Assembly: GCA_942486035.1 (NCBI GenBank) | Contig: CALNXK010000162.1 | Coordinates: forward strand, 319,501 to 383,500 | DNA: 64,000 bases | Direction of reading: 5' to 3' | From: Porites lobata | Taxonomy: Eukaryota; Cnidaria; Anthozoa; Scleractinia; Poritidae | Shown here: one piece after another, positions 38,214 to 51,265 of the stretch | Layout: each line of letters begins with the position of its first letter | Position numbering within the stretch: position 1 is the stretch's first letter | Notes under the pieces: model-generated | Databases searched by the model: none | What the model was told of the DNA's origin: nothing | The model's input: the letters and a program-made list of their open reading frames with translations, nothing else | Program-made: the position numbers and the translations under genes

Positions 38214-38380
38214 TATCTTTGAGATAAATAACAATCATCATCATTAGCATCATGTCTCGTCGCTCCAGTATGCGTATAAGTCCTCAGATAAATAACAATA
38301 GAGAAACGTTTAAAACTAAAACTCAAAAAAATTGCCTATTAGAGTCAGTGAATATCACCATGTCACTGTATGTACGCCGA

Positions 38381-39653
38381 CTAATATGCAGACTTCTCGT
38401 AGTTTGGTACAATTTTCTTTCCCCACAAACAGGTGAAGATAGTTGGATCATAGGCACCATCTGCGCAGCATTTGAGTACAGCGCCATAAGGTCTTGGGTT
38501 GAGTTTTGATCCGCAGCAAATGCCTGTATAAGGATCGTAAGGCACACCAGCACAGAATTTATAAATCTGGTTGTGGCTACAGAAATGCGTCTTGGAGTTG
38601 TATGGCGAATGGCCACAGCATGCTGAATCTTTGCCGCCAACACGTAGCTGCACTGATCCGTTGCAACACAAGGCATTGGCAGGGTTGTAAGGCTTTAAGC
38701 CACCACATAATAAGGTGACAGTGGAGTTGTTGCAGAAATATTTGGTGGAGTCATAGCTTTCCTTGCCACAGCACTTTGCGTTTTGTCCCCCTTGTTTTGG
38801 AACCAATGTGTTAGCACAACACTTCTCGGTATTCAAGTCGTACAGTTTGCCATTACACAGTGGTACTATCTTTCCACCGGTGCAGAAGAATTTTTGGCTG
38901 GCATAAGCGTTCTTGCCGCAACATTCTGTACGCACTCCTCCGTAAAGGGGATTTAGCTTGTTGTCACAGCAGGTGAATTTGGTGATATTGTACCTGTTCT
39001 TGTTGCACAGGTTGTAAATCTTGCCTTGCTCGCAGAAGTAGTAACGGGAATCGTAGCTTTTTGTTGCACAGCACTTTGCAAATTGCTCTCCATCTCTGGT
39101 TACCGGCTTTTTTCCACAGCAGATGAAGGATACAGGGTTGTAATCAAGTCCACCACAACGCGGATGTATCTTGCCACCGTTGCAGAAAGACTTGGAATTA
39201 TCATAGCTTTGGGTCAAGCAGCACTGGGCGTGAAGGCCGCCTTTCCGGGCCTGGACTGTTCCATCACAGCACATGTGTGATGCATGTACGTAAGGGGCGC
39301 CACCGCATTTAGGAATTATCTTTCCGCTGTAACAGAAGTGAGAGCCGGAATCGTAGCTTTCCTTCAAGCAGCACTTAGAGTTATTTCCTCCTTTCTTTAG
39401 AACCACGGTGCCATTACAGCACTGCGAATCATCTGGCGAATACGAAAGTGCACCACATTTCTGGTAAATCTTGGCGCCATAGCAGAATTGAGTGTTGCCG
39501 TTGTAAAGGTTGCTGGAGCAGCACTTTGCATATGATAAGGGGACGACACCGTAGGCAGCCAGTTTACCAGCACAGCAAGTCGATTTGACAGGATTATAGG
39601 GAAGACCGCCACACAGATGAACCACTGCTTTGTTATGACAGAAGAAATAACGG
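38381..39653 (-). CDS. Galaxin exon 6 with stop
   Basis: Acceptor tattttacag, start SRYFFCHNKAVVHLCGG, sixteen CC pairs, last unit CCADGAYDPTIFTC, then a non-repeat tail WGKKIVPNYEKSAY and stop. Asn-x-Ser/Thr sites (NNS, NGT, NGS) suggest N-glycosylation. Confidence 0.95.
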
Positions 39654-42600
39654 CTGTAAAATAAAGAGAAACCAGTGAGTAAAGAATATTCAGTATAATT
39701 TAGATTCTCTAACGGTTCGCATTTTTGCATTGTAACTGCAGATAATATAGATGACCATCATAATAATGATGATGCTAACGAAGATGATTATGATAGTATA
39801 AATGAAAGATGGACGAGAACACACAATAAAAAATGGTCTAGCAAAACATGAAGACGAGAAATCTGGATAGTAAATAAAGCACATCGCTCTAAGAGGCCAT
39901 TTATCAACATGCCTGAAATGGCTTATACGGTATTAGATAGCATGATTCCTCTACTCTGGAGATCGGAACTTCCTTGTCTGTGGAATAGACACAGTTTCTG
40001 ATGAAGGCAAACGATAACACGTATTTAGACTCGGCTTGCTATTTACCTGTCATAGCTCTTTTGACCGCAGCATCTCGTGTTGTTCCCTCCATGACGTAAT
40101 ACCAGTGTTTTATCACAACATACAAATGAGGCAGGATCGTAGCTTTTATATTGACACTTCTTATAGATTGATCCCCCATAGCAGAACGAGGTTTGTGAGT
40201 TATAAGCCAGATAGCCGCAGCACTGGGAACTAGGACCATAACTTTGAATGATTTTGCCACCACAGCATAGTTGGCTAGAAAACAGAAATAGAATAAAACC
40301 TTGAAATGGCGCGTTTAGAACATTCAAAACAATTAACAATTGTCTAAATGCTACAAGTTTTGAACGAACTCTGCAGGGCTCCAGTTAGAGGTCCAGAGCC
40401 CTGGAGCCTAGAGGTATCGTGCTTCTTTGTGAACCAAAAAGGAGTAACAATGAAGTCTTGACAAAGACTTGCACTTAACCATTTCTTCTGATTGCCTATT
40501 GAACAATCCCTTACGCCTAGATCTGGTCTAAGAAACCTCTAAAACATATTTATCTTTCTTTTTTTTTAATCTTGAAAACCTACTTCAGTCGAACTTCCAC
40601 TACCGGTCACCTCTCCACAAAAGCCTCTTTTTTGCTGGACAGTTCATATATTGAATCTTGGTTAAACCTCTCTACAATGGCCACTTTCTTCTGTCCCCAA
40701 GGTGGCCGTTTTGGGCAGGAAGCAGTAACGTAGGGAAAAAGTCAATCATTTATCAATAGAGGCTAACGAAACATGCATGCACCAGCCATAGACCATGGTT
40801 CAGAAGTTTTATCTACACCTTTTATGGTTTTTGTACAAATTATTCTTACCTGGCAGGATTGTATACTTTTCCTGTGCATTTGTGTATAACTGTTTTGTTA
40901 TTGTGGCAGAAGTAGTCATTGGAATCATAGTTCACTGATCCACAGCAGCGTGAATTCCTACCGCCAACCAAATGTAACACCTTATTGTTACAGCACGACT
41001 GACTGTGAGGATCATAAGACTGACCCCCACATTTGTCGTAAACAACATCGCGGTAACAGAAATAGTAGTGTGTGCTGTAGACTTTCTTAGCGCAACAGCT
41101 GGCGAACTTGAGGGGAACACTACCAAGTGGAATAGAACTGCCAGAACAGCAAAGATCCCCCAGTGGGTTGTATGAGCTGTGGGCGCAAAGAGCGTAGAGT
41201 CTATTGTTTTTGCAGAAGAACTTGTCGGGGTGATAACTCTTCTGTCCACAGCAGCGTGAGTTGGAACCAGCTCGCTCCACAAGGAGTGAGGTACAACACT
41301 GATGAGTGTCCGGGTTGTACGAGTGCTTTTGACACCGGCCGTAGATGACGTTATTGTAGCAGAAGTTCACAAGGGAGTTGTACGAGACCTTACCACAGCA
41401 CTTGGAGTTGAGCCCTCCAACGCGTTTCTGTTGTGTCCCAAGACAACAGAGAGTGTTTTTTGGGTCGTAGATCTTTCCTCCACAGAGAGAGTAAACGATA
41501 GACTTGAGGCAGAAATACTTGGTATCATCGTAGCTCAGTTTTCCGCAACATTTGGCATTTCTTCCCCCGACACGTGACGTAACGTATCCGTTACAGCACA
41601 TGAAACTGTAAGGATTGTATTCTGTCTTACTGCAGAGCGCGTACACTTTACCAGAATGACAGAAATGGGTCAATGAGTTGTAGCTATACCTTGAGCAGCA
41701 TCGAGCAGCAGCTCCACCCAGCCGGGATACCAAGTAGTTGTTACAGCAGAGTTGAGTAGTGGGATTGTAGTCGCTGGCTTTGCACTTTTGGTAAACGTGG
41801 CTACCGTGGCAAAAGAAGGATGCAGAATTGTAGCTATGTGCCCCACAACACTTCGCGTTGTAGCCACCCACTCGAGGAATGGCCTTAGCCAGGCAGCAAT
41901 GTTGACGGATGGGGTTATAAGATCTTTTACCGCACAGGCTAGTCAAGAAAAAGAGTTTGTTAGTTTCTTCAGAGGTCCAAACACAGATTTTAGAATATAC
42001 ACGAGTGTCACAGCTAATATTAACTGATAGAAGCAAAACCGGATAATAGCAATTGATAGAATAAGACAGTAGAAGGGTCGAGAAATTATATCATTGTAGA
42101 AACCAAGTTTCGGTTTACTACAGTTTTCCCAGATAAATGGTCAGTGAATGGTAGGTATACCATGGTATTGTAAGTCGACCTCTTTTAATATAAATACTTT
42201 CTTTCACGAAAAAATATCTTTTACTTTTCTTATTCAACAAGTATCAACCAGTCATTCGTTCGAAACCATGTCAGTTGGATGCCGTTTTTGGCATATGCTT
42301 AGACTCAGTCAATTGCGACTGGTCCGTGCGATCTTAAAGTTAAAAAAAGCACTGATTATGTTTTCAAAGGAATCAGGACTGAATAAGCTTATCAAGGGCT
42401 TACCTGTAAATTTTTTTACCATAGCAAAACGACGACAATCGACTATAGCACTTGGTAGCACAACAACTTGCGTATTTGCCTCCGATTCGTTTAACAAGGA
42501 CGCCATGACAACAGATGTCGCTGACGGGGCTATAACTCTTCTTCCCACATAAAGGAATGATTTTACTGCCGTGACAGAAGTATCGCTTTGAGTCATAGCT

Positions 42601-45600
42601 CCTGCCCAGACAGCATGCGGTGTAACTTCCGCCGACTTTTGGAGCAACGTGGTTTGCGCAGCAAAGGTACTTTGTAGGGTCATAAGGGGACTTACCGCAC
42701 TTTTTGTACACCTTACTGTTGAAACAAAACTGGGAGCGTGAATCATACACACTGCTATGGCAACAGCCTGCATAGTTACCGTAGCCACTGCGAGAAATAA
42801 CCGCATTGTTACAACAGAAGGATTTCTGGAGGTTGTAAGGGTTTCCTCCGCACTTTTTGTAGATTTTATTTCCGTAGCAGAAGTAGGAGCGTGAATCGTA
42901 GCTCTTAATTCCACAGCACTTGCCCTGCTTTGCTCCGTATTGAGGACACACCATTCCACCGCAACATATGAAGTGATCGGGATTGTAAACATGTTTGTTG
43001 CATTTGGGGATAATGACACCCTTATGACAGAAGCTTCCGGAAGAGTCGTAAGCTTTAGTGGCACAGCACCGAGCGTATAGTCGTCCTGGCCGAGAGTAAA
43101 AGTTGTTTTGGCAGCATATGTATTGTTGAGGATTGTAGGCTTTTTTGTGACAAAGAGGGTAGATGTAGCTACTATGGCAGAAGTACCTGTTGATAATGAA
43201 GAATATATGTTAGATAAAATTTTGTTTCTTGAGGAAAAAATATTATCACTATTACAGTCAACTCCCTTTCTAACGGTCACTATTGGGACCTTGAGTTCGT
43301 GTCCTCAAAAGCGAGATTCCGTAATAACGGGAGTTTATTCAGTCAAACATCTGTAAAATATGTTTGTCTGAGACTTAGTTGCTGTTCGTATTATCGGGGT
43401 GTTCGCAAGGCGACAGTTAGCTGTAGTAGTCATGCGTAAAAACGTTTCTTGAAAACATTTAAGAAATTTTTTAAAAAAATAAAAAACATCCGACGTTCCG
43501 ACTTTCCCGGATGTCATTACCAAGTTAAAAAATATACAGTATGAAAGTTCTATAAATACAAGAAAAACAATAATTCATTAAAAAGAAAAGTGACATATAA
43601 AAATATGGTACAAGTTAAACAAAGACTTTAACACTACATGATGGAGTCACTACGAGTGTTAAGGCTAGGCCTCAGTTCTTTGATGAATAACATACTTTCT
43701 ATTTTGCATTCTCCCAAGTTCGGGGGAGGGGGAGGGTCTGACTAGTGATTTGACTTAGGGATGATAAGGATAGGTGGACAATCGGCTATAGCCCCTTAAG
43801 AAGAAACAAAATGCGAAAACCGCGGCGATAAACATATATGATGCAGACGGCCAAAATAAAAACAAGGGTATCTATAGCTCCTTCCCCCAGGCCCCGCCTT
43901 CCCTAACCCAGAGTCGGACTGCATTTAAAAAAGTCATTAAGAATTCAAACGAAATATCCCAAAATACTACACTGACAGGATTCGCACTTACTTTCCGCCA
44001 TCGTAGCTCCTGTCTTTACAGCATTTTGAGAGCTTCCCACCATCACGAGGCCTGATTTTGTCTTGGCAACATATAAAGGAGCTGGGATTGTAAGGGCTTT
44101 TTTGGCACTTTCCATACACCTTTTTGTCATGGCAAAAGTATTTTCCACTGTCGTAACTTTTCGTGCTACAACAAGTGCTGTAGTGTCCACCAACTCGCAG
44201 ATTTATTTTCCCAGCGCAGCACTGATGAGTGGTTGGGTTGTACTTGCTTTTTCCACAAAAGGCGTAGATGAGCCGGTTATAACAGAAGAAAAAGCGAGAG
44301 TCGTACGTTTGCAAGCCACAGCATTGTGCATGGCTGCCGCCAATGCGTCTGACCACGTGACCACCACAGCACTTAAAGTAGAAATCTAGAAACAGAAACA
44401 GAAGCACAAATTCGTTAAAAAAAGGCACACGGTAAGTCATTTTTGAGCAACACGCTACTCCTTCTACTCTAGAAAGATTGTTACATCTCTTTGACACGTT
44501 TTCCACTCATTCGTTACACTGGTTGATTCCGTATAAAAGGAAATAATAATGTTATCCTCCTGAAGGGCAGTTTTTAACTTTCAAAAAGGCACTACGTTCA
44601 CACGGAGTCGTCTATTATATATGGACTATTATTTTAATTCAGGCTGAATTAAAATAATAGTCTTAAGTTGTTTCTTCGGGTGAATCTATTTCTCTTTTAT
44701 AGCCCGTTTTGTTGCCCATTTTTGCGTCTCTCTGTCGCATTGGCTCACTACCTTTCCAGGAAAGGGACCAATATCATCTCGGCAAGGTGTAGTAGGTGAT
44801 TACCAATATTGGCAATAGATGTTCGGACTGGCCTGAATTCGCAAAACTGAATACGTTGCTTACTATCTTTAGTTAGTAGTTTAAAATGAGAGCTATTTGG
44901 ACCCAGGAAAAAAAAACAAAAAACAAAACAAAAACAAAAGACCAACGCGGTCATCAAGGGTTTAAAAGAAAATAGAAGATGCACTTTATCTTGTTATTGT
45001 CAGTTATGTAGTTCAAGGAATATTTTTTCTTTTGTTTAAATGGTCGTTATGACATTACTAATTTGTTCCACACTTTTTATATTGGTTTTGGGCACATGAA
45101 CAATTAAGAAAACTACAACAACAACAAAACGTGATATAGACGTATTAAATCTCAATGGATGTAAAATAAACGATTTTAAAATGTAATTTTTGCATTTAAA
45201 GGGATAGAGTACTAATTGCCAAGAACACCTTTGAAAATTAAATTTTATCATGATTGTTGTGTGCAACTGTCTACGTTTATTACATTTCAAACCTAACTGA
45301 ATTATTTTGCAACTCCCCCCACCCCTCCTAGCCCATTACCCACTAGCCCACTCTCCCGCTCCCCCTAGCCCACTCCCCCTTTTTATGGAGGGGGTTTAAC
45401 ACAGCTGATCAATATTAAAAGCTTCAATAACAAAAAAGAATACTTGACTTAATCTCCTAATATAGCATACTGAGCCTATATCAGGTAGATTGTAACACGA
45501 GCAACTGGTTACCATTTTCCAACAGCTAACAATGCATTATTTTCATACGATATTATTATCTCATTAATTTGGGGCTGACGATAGCTTTCTGGCTAAGTAA

Positions 45601-46604
45601 TCTCAAACTTTAAAAAGTTTTTGTCATTTGAGAAAGGTATAATCTATTTTCTTTTCTTTTATCATCACCATGACATGTCATGTTCCTTTCAAACAATATC
45701 CGTGATACATTTTATTCCACAGACGCTATAATATTTTTAGATCAGCCTCTCTTAACTCTCTTAAATCTTAGATCAGCCTCTCTGAATTCCAAATAAAATT
45801 AATGCAACTTATGTTTGTCAGCAAAGTTAATCTGAACAATTTCCCGCGGGGATTGTAACGATTTCAGAAGTCTTTAGTGTGTCTTTAACTATAAAGATAT
45901 GAGATTGATCATTTAGTCAGATGATCGATATCATACGATCGCCGCACAGTTGAGTGCGATCTGTTGTAACATTTTTTTTTATCAGTATCCTTATAATTGA
46001 AAAAATCGCTTACGGGACGTTCTTAAATAACGTTCAGGCATTTTGAAAATAAACCAGTTGCACTGACTTCGTGCGGATAAAAAAGAAGAAGTGAACAAGA
46101 AGGTTAAAGATAGTAAAGTTAATACCTCTGAGGAAGAAGAAAAAAGACGTTGAAATTCTTTTTTGCTAAGTTCTACATCGACCATTTAGTTCCCTGTGTT
46201 GCTGTTTTCCTTAAACAAAAAAATCGGTAGGTTTCGCTTCTAGCGCTATCGTAATGTCTTCCCTGAATCGCAAATTAACAAACTTTGCGTTAAAATTTGG
46301 AGGAAACACTTTTCTCTAAAATGTTCTTACTTTTTAACTTTTACGCTTACAAAGTAAGTGCAATTTAACGTACATACGTTACAAAATTATTCCCACTAAT
46401 TTTACCCGCGATACACTAATTAAAGCTTACATAGAATAAAGAATGACAATGACTGCTGTACAGAAGATAAAATGAGCAATAAAATTCATTAGAATTACCT
46501 AAATTTCTGTATTTACTCAAAAGCTGGCTCCCCTTCGCTCCTGATGCAGCTCTAATGCCAAGGAAGAAGCATATGGAAATCGTAAGCACACAAATCAACC
46601 TCAT
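38381..46604 (-). CDS. Giant galaxin-like protein, whole gene
   Basis: Six coding exons: 46604-46499, 44385-43992, 43186-42404, 41938-40850, 40274-40047, 39653-38381. Sizes 106, 394, 783, 1089, 228 and 1273 nt sum to 3873, exactly 1290 residues plus stop. Intron phases join without a break (1, then 2 at the other four). After a signal peptide the protein is almost wholly galaxin repeat: 50 Cys-Cys pairs alternating CCGxxSYDSxxxFCxxGxI with CGGxxYNPxxxxCC. Galaxins are secreted proteins of the coral skeletal organic matrix, first known from Galaxea exoskeleton. Known ones are about 300-350 residues (from memory), so this is roughly four times as long. A role in mineralisation or in a disulfide-linked extracellular network is inferred from the family. 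Confidence 0.9.
40047..40274 (-). CDS. Galaxin exon 5
   Basis: Acceptor ctgttttctag, start SQLCCGGKIIQSYG, four CC pairs, end CCGQKSYD, donor gtaaat. VYNPA from exon 4 plus SQLCCGG rebuilds a normal repeat junction. Confidence 0.9.
40850..41938 (-). CDS. Galaxin exon 4
   Basis: Acceptor tttcttgactag, start SLCGKRSYNPIRQHCC, fourteen CC pairs, end KCTGKVYNPA, donor gtaaga. One of the two largest exons, probably grown by repeat duplication within it. Confidence 0.9.
42404..43186 (-). CDS. Galaxin exon 3
   Basis: Acceptor attatcaacag, start YFCHSSYIYPLCHKKAYNPQ, ten CC pairs, end SFCYGKKIY, donor gtaagc. I checked the frame through the 5' part (43186-42961) codon by codon and it is open. Confidence 0.9.
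43992..44385 (-). CDS. Galaxin exon 2
   Basis: Acceptor gtttctgtttctag, start DFYFKCCGGHVVRRIGG, six CC pairs, end CCKDRSYDGGK, donor gtaagt. The repeat is cut mid-unit after SYDGG; the next exon supplies YFCH, showing the units are not exon-bounded. Confidence 0.9.
44624..44662. repeat. Perfect 39-bp palindrome
   Basis: GACTATTATTTTAATTCAG, a single G, then the exact reverse complement. It lies in galaxin intron 1, 240 bp upstream of exon 2. No target-site duplication was recognised. Confidence 0.85.
44670..45990. other. Galaxin intron 1 interior
   Basis: AT-rich, with a C-rich low-complexity stretch at 45311-45385 built from tagcccactccccct-like words. No exon supported apart from the candidate at 46014-46127. 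Confidence 0.5.
46014..46127 (-). CDS. Candidate galaxin cassette exon (phase 1-1)
   Basis: In intron 1, a strong acceptor (ttttttcttcttcctcag) and donor (gtaagc) bound 114 nt that are open and phase 1-1, so inclusion would keep the frame. It codes EVLTLLSLTFLFTSSFLSA, then RSQCNWFIFKMPERYLRTS. The hydrophobic front may just be pyrimidine-rich intron. Without it the gene already joins correctly. Confidence 0.25.
46499..46604 (-). CDS. Galaxin exon 1: signal peptide
   Basis: ATG at 46604, reading MRLICVLTISICFFLGIRAA, then SGAKGSQLLSKYRNL. A clear signal peptide with likely cleavage after about residue 20-22. It ends in phase 1 at donor gtaatt and joins 44385 (G+AT = Asp). Confidence 0.85.
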
Positions 46605-46653
46605 TCTGTTCGAATTGGGAAGTGGACGAATGTTTTTTCAACAGTCTGTAGCA

Positions 46654-46661
46654 TATTTATA
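46654..46661 (-). promoter_or_regulatory. TATA box of galaxin
   Basis: The minus strand reads ggTATAAATAtgc about 50 nt upstream of the ATG, implying transcription starts near 46625-46630 and a leader of about 20-25 nt. Confidence 0.7.
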
Positions 46662-48621
46662 CCTTTACGGGACACTATCTACGTGGGGACACTTGAGTGC
46701 TCCAAAACTGCCTCTTAGGCTAAACAAAAGCCCTAGAAAATGGACGTAATAACCTGATGCAAAATTAGTAGCACATTTGCTAATTATCAGGGACAATCCG
46801 TTAGCTGCATTATTTCTTATTGTTTAAGCTAACAGTGACTCTATGCTCAATATAACAAAGCAACAAAACGTTTGAGCGTGATTCTAAGAAAAAAGAAAAA
46901 TCTTTAAAAAGCCTATATCGAACATAGGGGTGAGAAGGAAATGACTAAGCCTTTTTCTCGGCTGTAAATATTCTTAAAAGAATGACGTTTTTAGGTTCTA
47001 GAACGTTAACTCGAGGGTAAGTCTCATAAGTGTAATAACCTTTGTCTCAAACGCGCCCATAACACAAAGGAGATCTCAAGGAGAAGGAATACGAGAGGGG
47101 TGGAGGCGGGGGGTTGATTTTTTCACCTTTTTTGGCATCTTTTCTATCCAGTCCGTGTATTTTTAACGCTTTTCTACTATGCTGGGAGAGAAACGAGAAA
47201 GCGCAAAAATCAACATTCAATTTTTAAGATATTGCATAGTTTGACACATTTTTCAAAGATTGTTTCAAGTTTTTTTTCTTTGCGTCGTCGTGTGGGATGC
47301 AAAGTGGTCTGACGACGTCAAAAACAAAACAAACTGCAATTTTACTAAGTTGGACAACACTCAATTTTAAGTGGAAATGCTTAGAGAAATCTCTGATTTA
47401 AAATTACATGGAAAGACTAAAGGCTCTTATGAGGAAAAAAATGAGGAAGTGGTTATGTAGGCGCACAAATATCACTGAGAAATATTTCAGTGAAAAATGA
47501 ATTGACAATACTGACAGTTAAAGACGAACATGGGCACACGAAGTTGTTGTTGCTATTTCTTTTTCTAAATTTAATTCAAAGACATCATATACTGGATAGA
47601 TTTTTAAGGGAGGTTAATTTAATTAGTTTTTATACAGCACTGCTAGAAATTTGGTACACTGCTAATTGGAAATGCAATGTGAATTTACGTTCATAAAACA
47701 GTTAATATTGGAAAAGATAACGTTTTATTATGACGCGAAAGTCGAACAAAACAAGAATAAGTCCCTACAGGAAGCTAATATTCCATGACTTCATAAAATG
47801 TTATGCTTTGTCTTTTTTTGCCAGGCTTCAAATGCCAATATCAGTGGTAATATCATCCGGGTGTGAGTTTTCTTCCCACGAACCTTATATTTTCCAACTG
47901 TACGGCTAAATCACGCTATTTTGTGGGTGGTAAAATAACCTGTCAGCAAAGTAGAAAGCAGGTCCACATCAGCAATAGCTGCCAGTTATTCAACCTGCTT
48001 TATCAAAAAAAAGAATGTGTGTATGTATGTATGTATGTCTTCCATGGTAACATAAACTGTGCAAGACATTGGAACTACCGCGATTGCCTCCGTCCCATTA
48101 TAATATCATGTGTGCTCCCTGATAGCGAAAACTAACGACAGTACGGATATATTAACTGACTTAAATGAATCTGCTTTATTTACGCTTCGTTCACTGACTC
48201 AACAGTTGAAACTAATTACAACCCAGGCTAATAATAGTTTTATTGAGTCACTCTCAGCTCTTTTAATTAAGTCATTGGCAAGAAGATGATCAGAGAGATT
48301 TGTTTTCTACTATGGTGTTAATAAGCGACTTAATAGCTAGTTTCCGAGAGTCAGGGTCGGCCAAGTTGGAAGCGAAGTGTTTGGTTTATGTTCTCTTCAC
48401 GTTTTGTTCTCAAAATTTTCGGACAGGTTTAACACAGAGCTAATAAACTGTAAAAGGAAGCCGCGTTCCGTTACAATATGGATCACTAACTCTCCTGCAG
48501 CCTACGTAAAATAAATGAAATTAATTCTCTTCTGGTATTTAGATAGGACATAGTTATTAGAGGAGACTGGTTATGAAAAGCGGCAAACATCAATGATAAA
48601 AACAACAGAGCTGCAGTTTAT

Positions 48622-48757
48622 GTTCAAAGCACCGTGAAAGTGCACAATCCTTTGTTTTCTGTTGGCAAATTGTTACGGAATAAATTAATGCAACGTTTTT
48701 ATTGGTCAATACAATCAAAATGATAGGAATTCTTTTGAACGTTGTGCACTTTCAGGT
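48622..48757. repeat. Inverted repeat
   Basis: TGAAAGTGCACAA at the left and TTGTGCACTTTCA at the right, with gttcaaa and tttgaac nearby, around ~90 bp of AT-rich DNA. MITE-like. Confidence 0.5.
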
Positions 48758-49929
48758 CCACAAAAACATATAACAAAGGAGTCTGACGGGTTTCATAACC
48801 ATTGCACTCAATTAACTATGGATAGGAGAATCCGTGTTATCGAAACTTTAATCATCGTCAGCTTCTTATCACCAGGAAACAGTCAAATATTTTGAGTTAG
48901 TACTTTTAAGTACTGTAGTGAGTAGTTTCTTTAATATTCCGTGAGTGAGCTGGAGAAATTGTGTGGTTAATGAGCCCTTATTTTTTCAACAGCTGCTTTG
49001 CTAAAACTAAGACGAAAACAAGTAAAAACATTTTGCTTTATAACGAGTCAGTCAACTATAACGGCAGATTTAATTAGGCCCGTTAGTTGTTATTTCTTGA
49101 GGCGTGATTCTGTCGCGAGTGGCTGCACATCAGTTGTTAGTAAAGTAAAGTAAAGATCTAGAATGTAATATCTATGCAATAATGAATTCAACGAATGAAT
49201 TTTCTTTGTGATTTGTGGTTATATAGCTCTTGTTATAACGTTCCTTTTTCTGTCAATATTGTTCTTTCAGATAAAACAGTTTTCAAATAAAGACAACAAA
49301 AATAAATACGTAAAATAAGGCAATAGAAATTGTTCGCTTTACAAACTGGTTCTCTTCCCTGATACCTCGAGTTTAAAAATCAAAATATAAGGTAGTAGCG
49401 GAGTTACAACGGATTTGATCATAATCTCAGGTCTGATAATTAAAGAGATAAAAAGAGCGAATTTTTTGAGGAATTGAAGGATAACAGTTATTATTATTTT
49501 TTTTGTTAACTTTCAAATGTGTGTAAAAAGAATATCCTTGATTCTGTTTTGACGTTGGTTAAGGGTTAGTTCCTAGACTAAAGGTGCCCTCCACTTGTCA
49601 GAACTGAAGGGCTAGACCATTAGTGTCGTAATGTCATAATTTCACTTTTAATTAATAGCATCCAGCAAAATCAGTCGAATCCTAAATAGTATGTGCAAAG
49701 GAGATAGTTTTTCATTACCAACTCTTTGAAAAAGCTTATTTCATTGTGGAAGTGACTGCTCAGGTCACGGTCCAGCCGGCCAGTTCTGACTTTAAGAAAG
49801 CACCCTAATACAACTATAATATATAGATTTAGCCAGGGCTATAAGCGAAGCTCTCGATAATATATATATAGTTTGTCCAAATAAAATATAAAATCGTGTA
49901 GTGCTAAGCCGGAGAACGGTGAAAAGCAA

Positions 49930-50290
49930 CAAAAGGTCTAATTATAATCAGCAAAAAAGCAACTTGGCACACGTGCAGCACACTTTTTTGTACATTTCTT
50001 TGCCGTTGTTTTACACGACTACAACGTGAAGCTTCCAGAAACTTCTTAATTACTCGGTTTTTTTTGGAGAAAATGTCGCACGTGTTCTCGATCATCTGCA
50101 AAAATAGAAGTGGAATAAATCAAGGCTTTGTGGTTTCCTGTTGTCGCGCTTCATACTTCAACAGCTCAAAACAGGAAATGAAAAACACGAATAAAAGAGT
50201 TTACGACGGGGTGAGTGACGTTGGATGTGAGTCATTCGACTTTTTAAGCAACGACAACGGAGACTGCAAAGAAATTTGGCCATTAAAATC
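49930..50290. repeat. Dispersed repeat, copy B
   Basis: ttttttgtacatttctttgccgt near 49983 is the reverse complement of the GCAAAGAAATGTACAAAAA block at 33.9-34.0 kb. Small ORFs on both strands here are not credited. Confidence 0.45.
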
Positions 50291-51265
50291 AGTGCCAGTT
50301 TTCACAGACACCTTATTTTAATGGGGAAGTTAGAAGGCACGAATAGCAGTTCCGATTGGCATTCCGTCACAGCTTTCTCATGTTGTTTCGAATTTGTTAC
50401 AACATTGTTCCAACGAACATTCTTGTCCCCCCCCCCAAAAAAAACAAAAAACGAAAAAAAAATCGTTGTTGATTCCGCATACAAACGAAGGCATTTCAAA
50501 ACTTTGCATGTGAAATATTTAATTTTCAAGAGTCTGCTTACTAAATCTTGACTTCAAGATTCTGCAAACAAAACTTTTAAATCTTAAGATTCAGCATGCC
50601 ATGGGTATTTTATTTCCGTGAAGGAACTTTTACCGTATTTAACCAATGATGTAGACATGTCAAAAAACTCTGTTTCTACTGTGCCATTAACACGAGGGAT
50701 AAAGAGGAATAGATTCTGAAGTTCCAGCCTTGCCGAATATTGACGTGAATAATTGAGGACCATATCAGTATAACAGCAAGAGAAAAAAGTTACAGTGAGA
50801 GCTCATGACACCATGAACAGATTTTGAGAGGGCAATGCATGCACGTTATGATAGCGGCGTTTTTGGCTATCTCTGTTAGAAATAAATACCTTACCTTTAT
50901 TGCTAGGTGTCTAGCAATATAATTGGAAATTTTACACTAAAACATCCTATAGTAATTCGGTAAGTTCAATATATTTTGAAGTTATTCAGTTGTGAAGCCG
51001 ATTGAAGGTTATTTCATTAAAGATCTGCCTCATCTTAATTTTAAGTTCGCGTTTGTTTCATTGATTAAGATTGGTCAGGATTGTATGCTCGAGAGTGTGT
51101 TTTCCTGTTTTGATCTTTTGATATTACTCACTTTTTATTCGCGAATATACTTTTTTTTCAACATTACTGTTTTGGCCCTGACCTAAGTAAAAGTTTCACA
51201 GGGAGTCGCGTTTGGGAGCTAGGTTAGAGCTGTCTCTGGATTATAAGACCCGTTGAAGTTGTTAA

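Noticed and set aside
41302..41577. Plus-strand ORFs antisense to galaxin (41163-42027)
   Set aside because: Shadows caused by regular spacing of the Cys repeats; no splice context.
42309..43280. Minus-strand 323-residue ORF (Thr/Ala/Ser-rich)
   Set aside because: It is a frame-shifted shadow of galaxin exon 3; the true frame shows regular CC repeats and matched splice phases.
50064..50551. Plus-strand ORFs around 50.1-50.5 kb
   Set aside because: They begin inside a dispersed repeat that also occurs near 34 kb and run into A-rich sequence.
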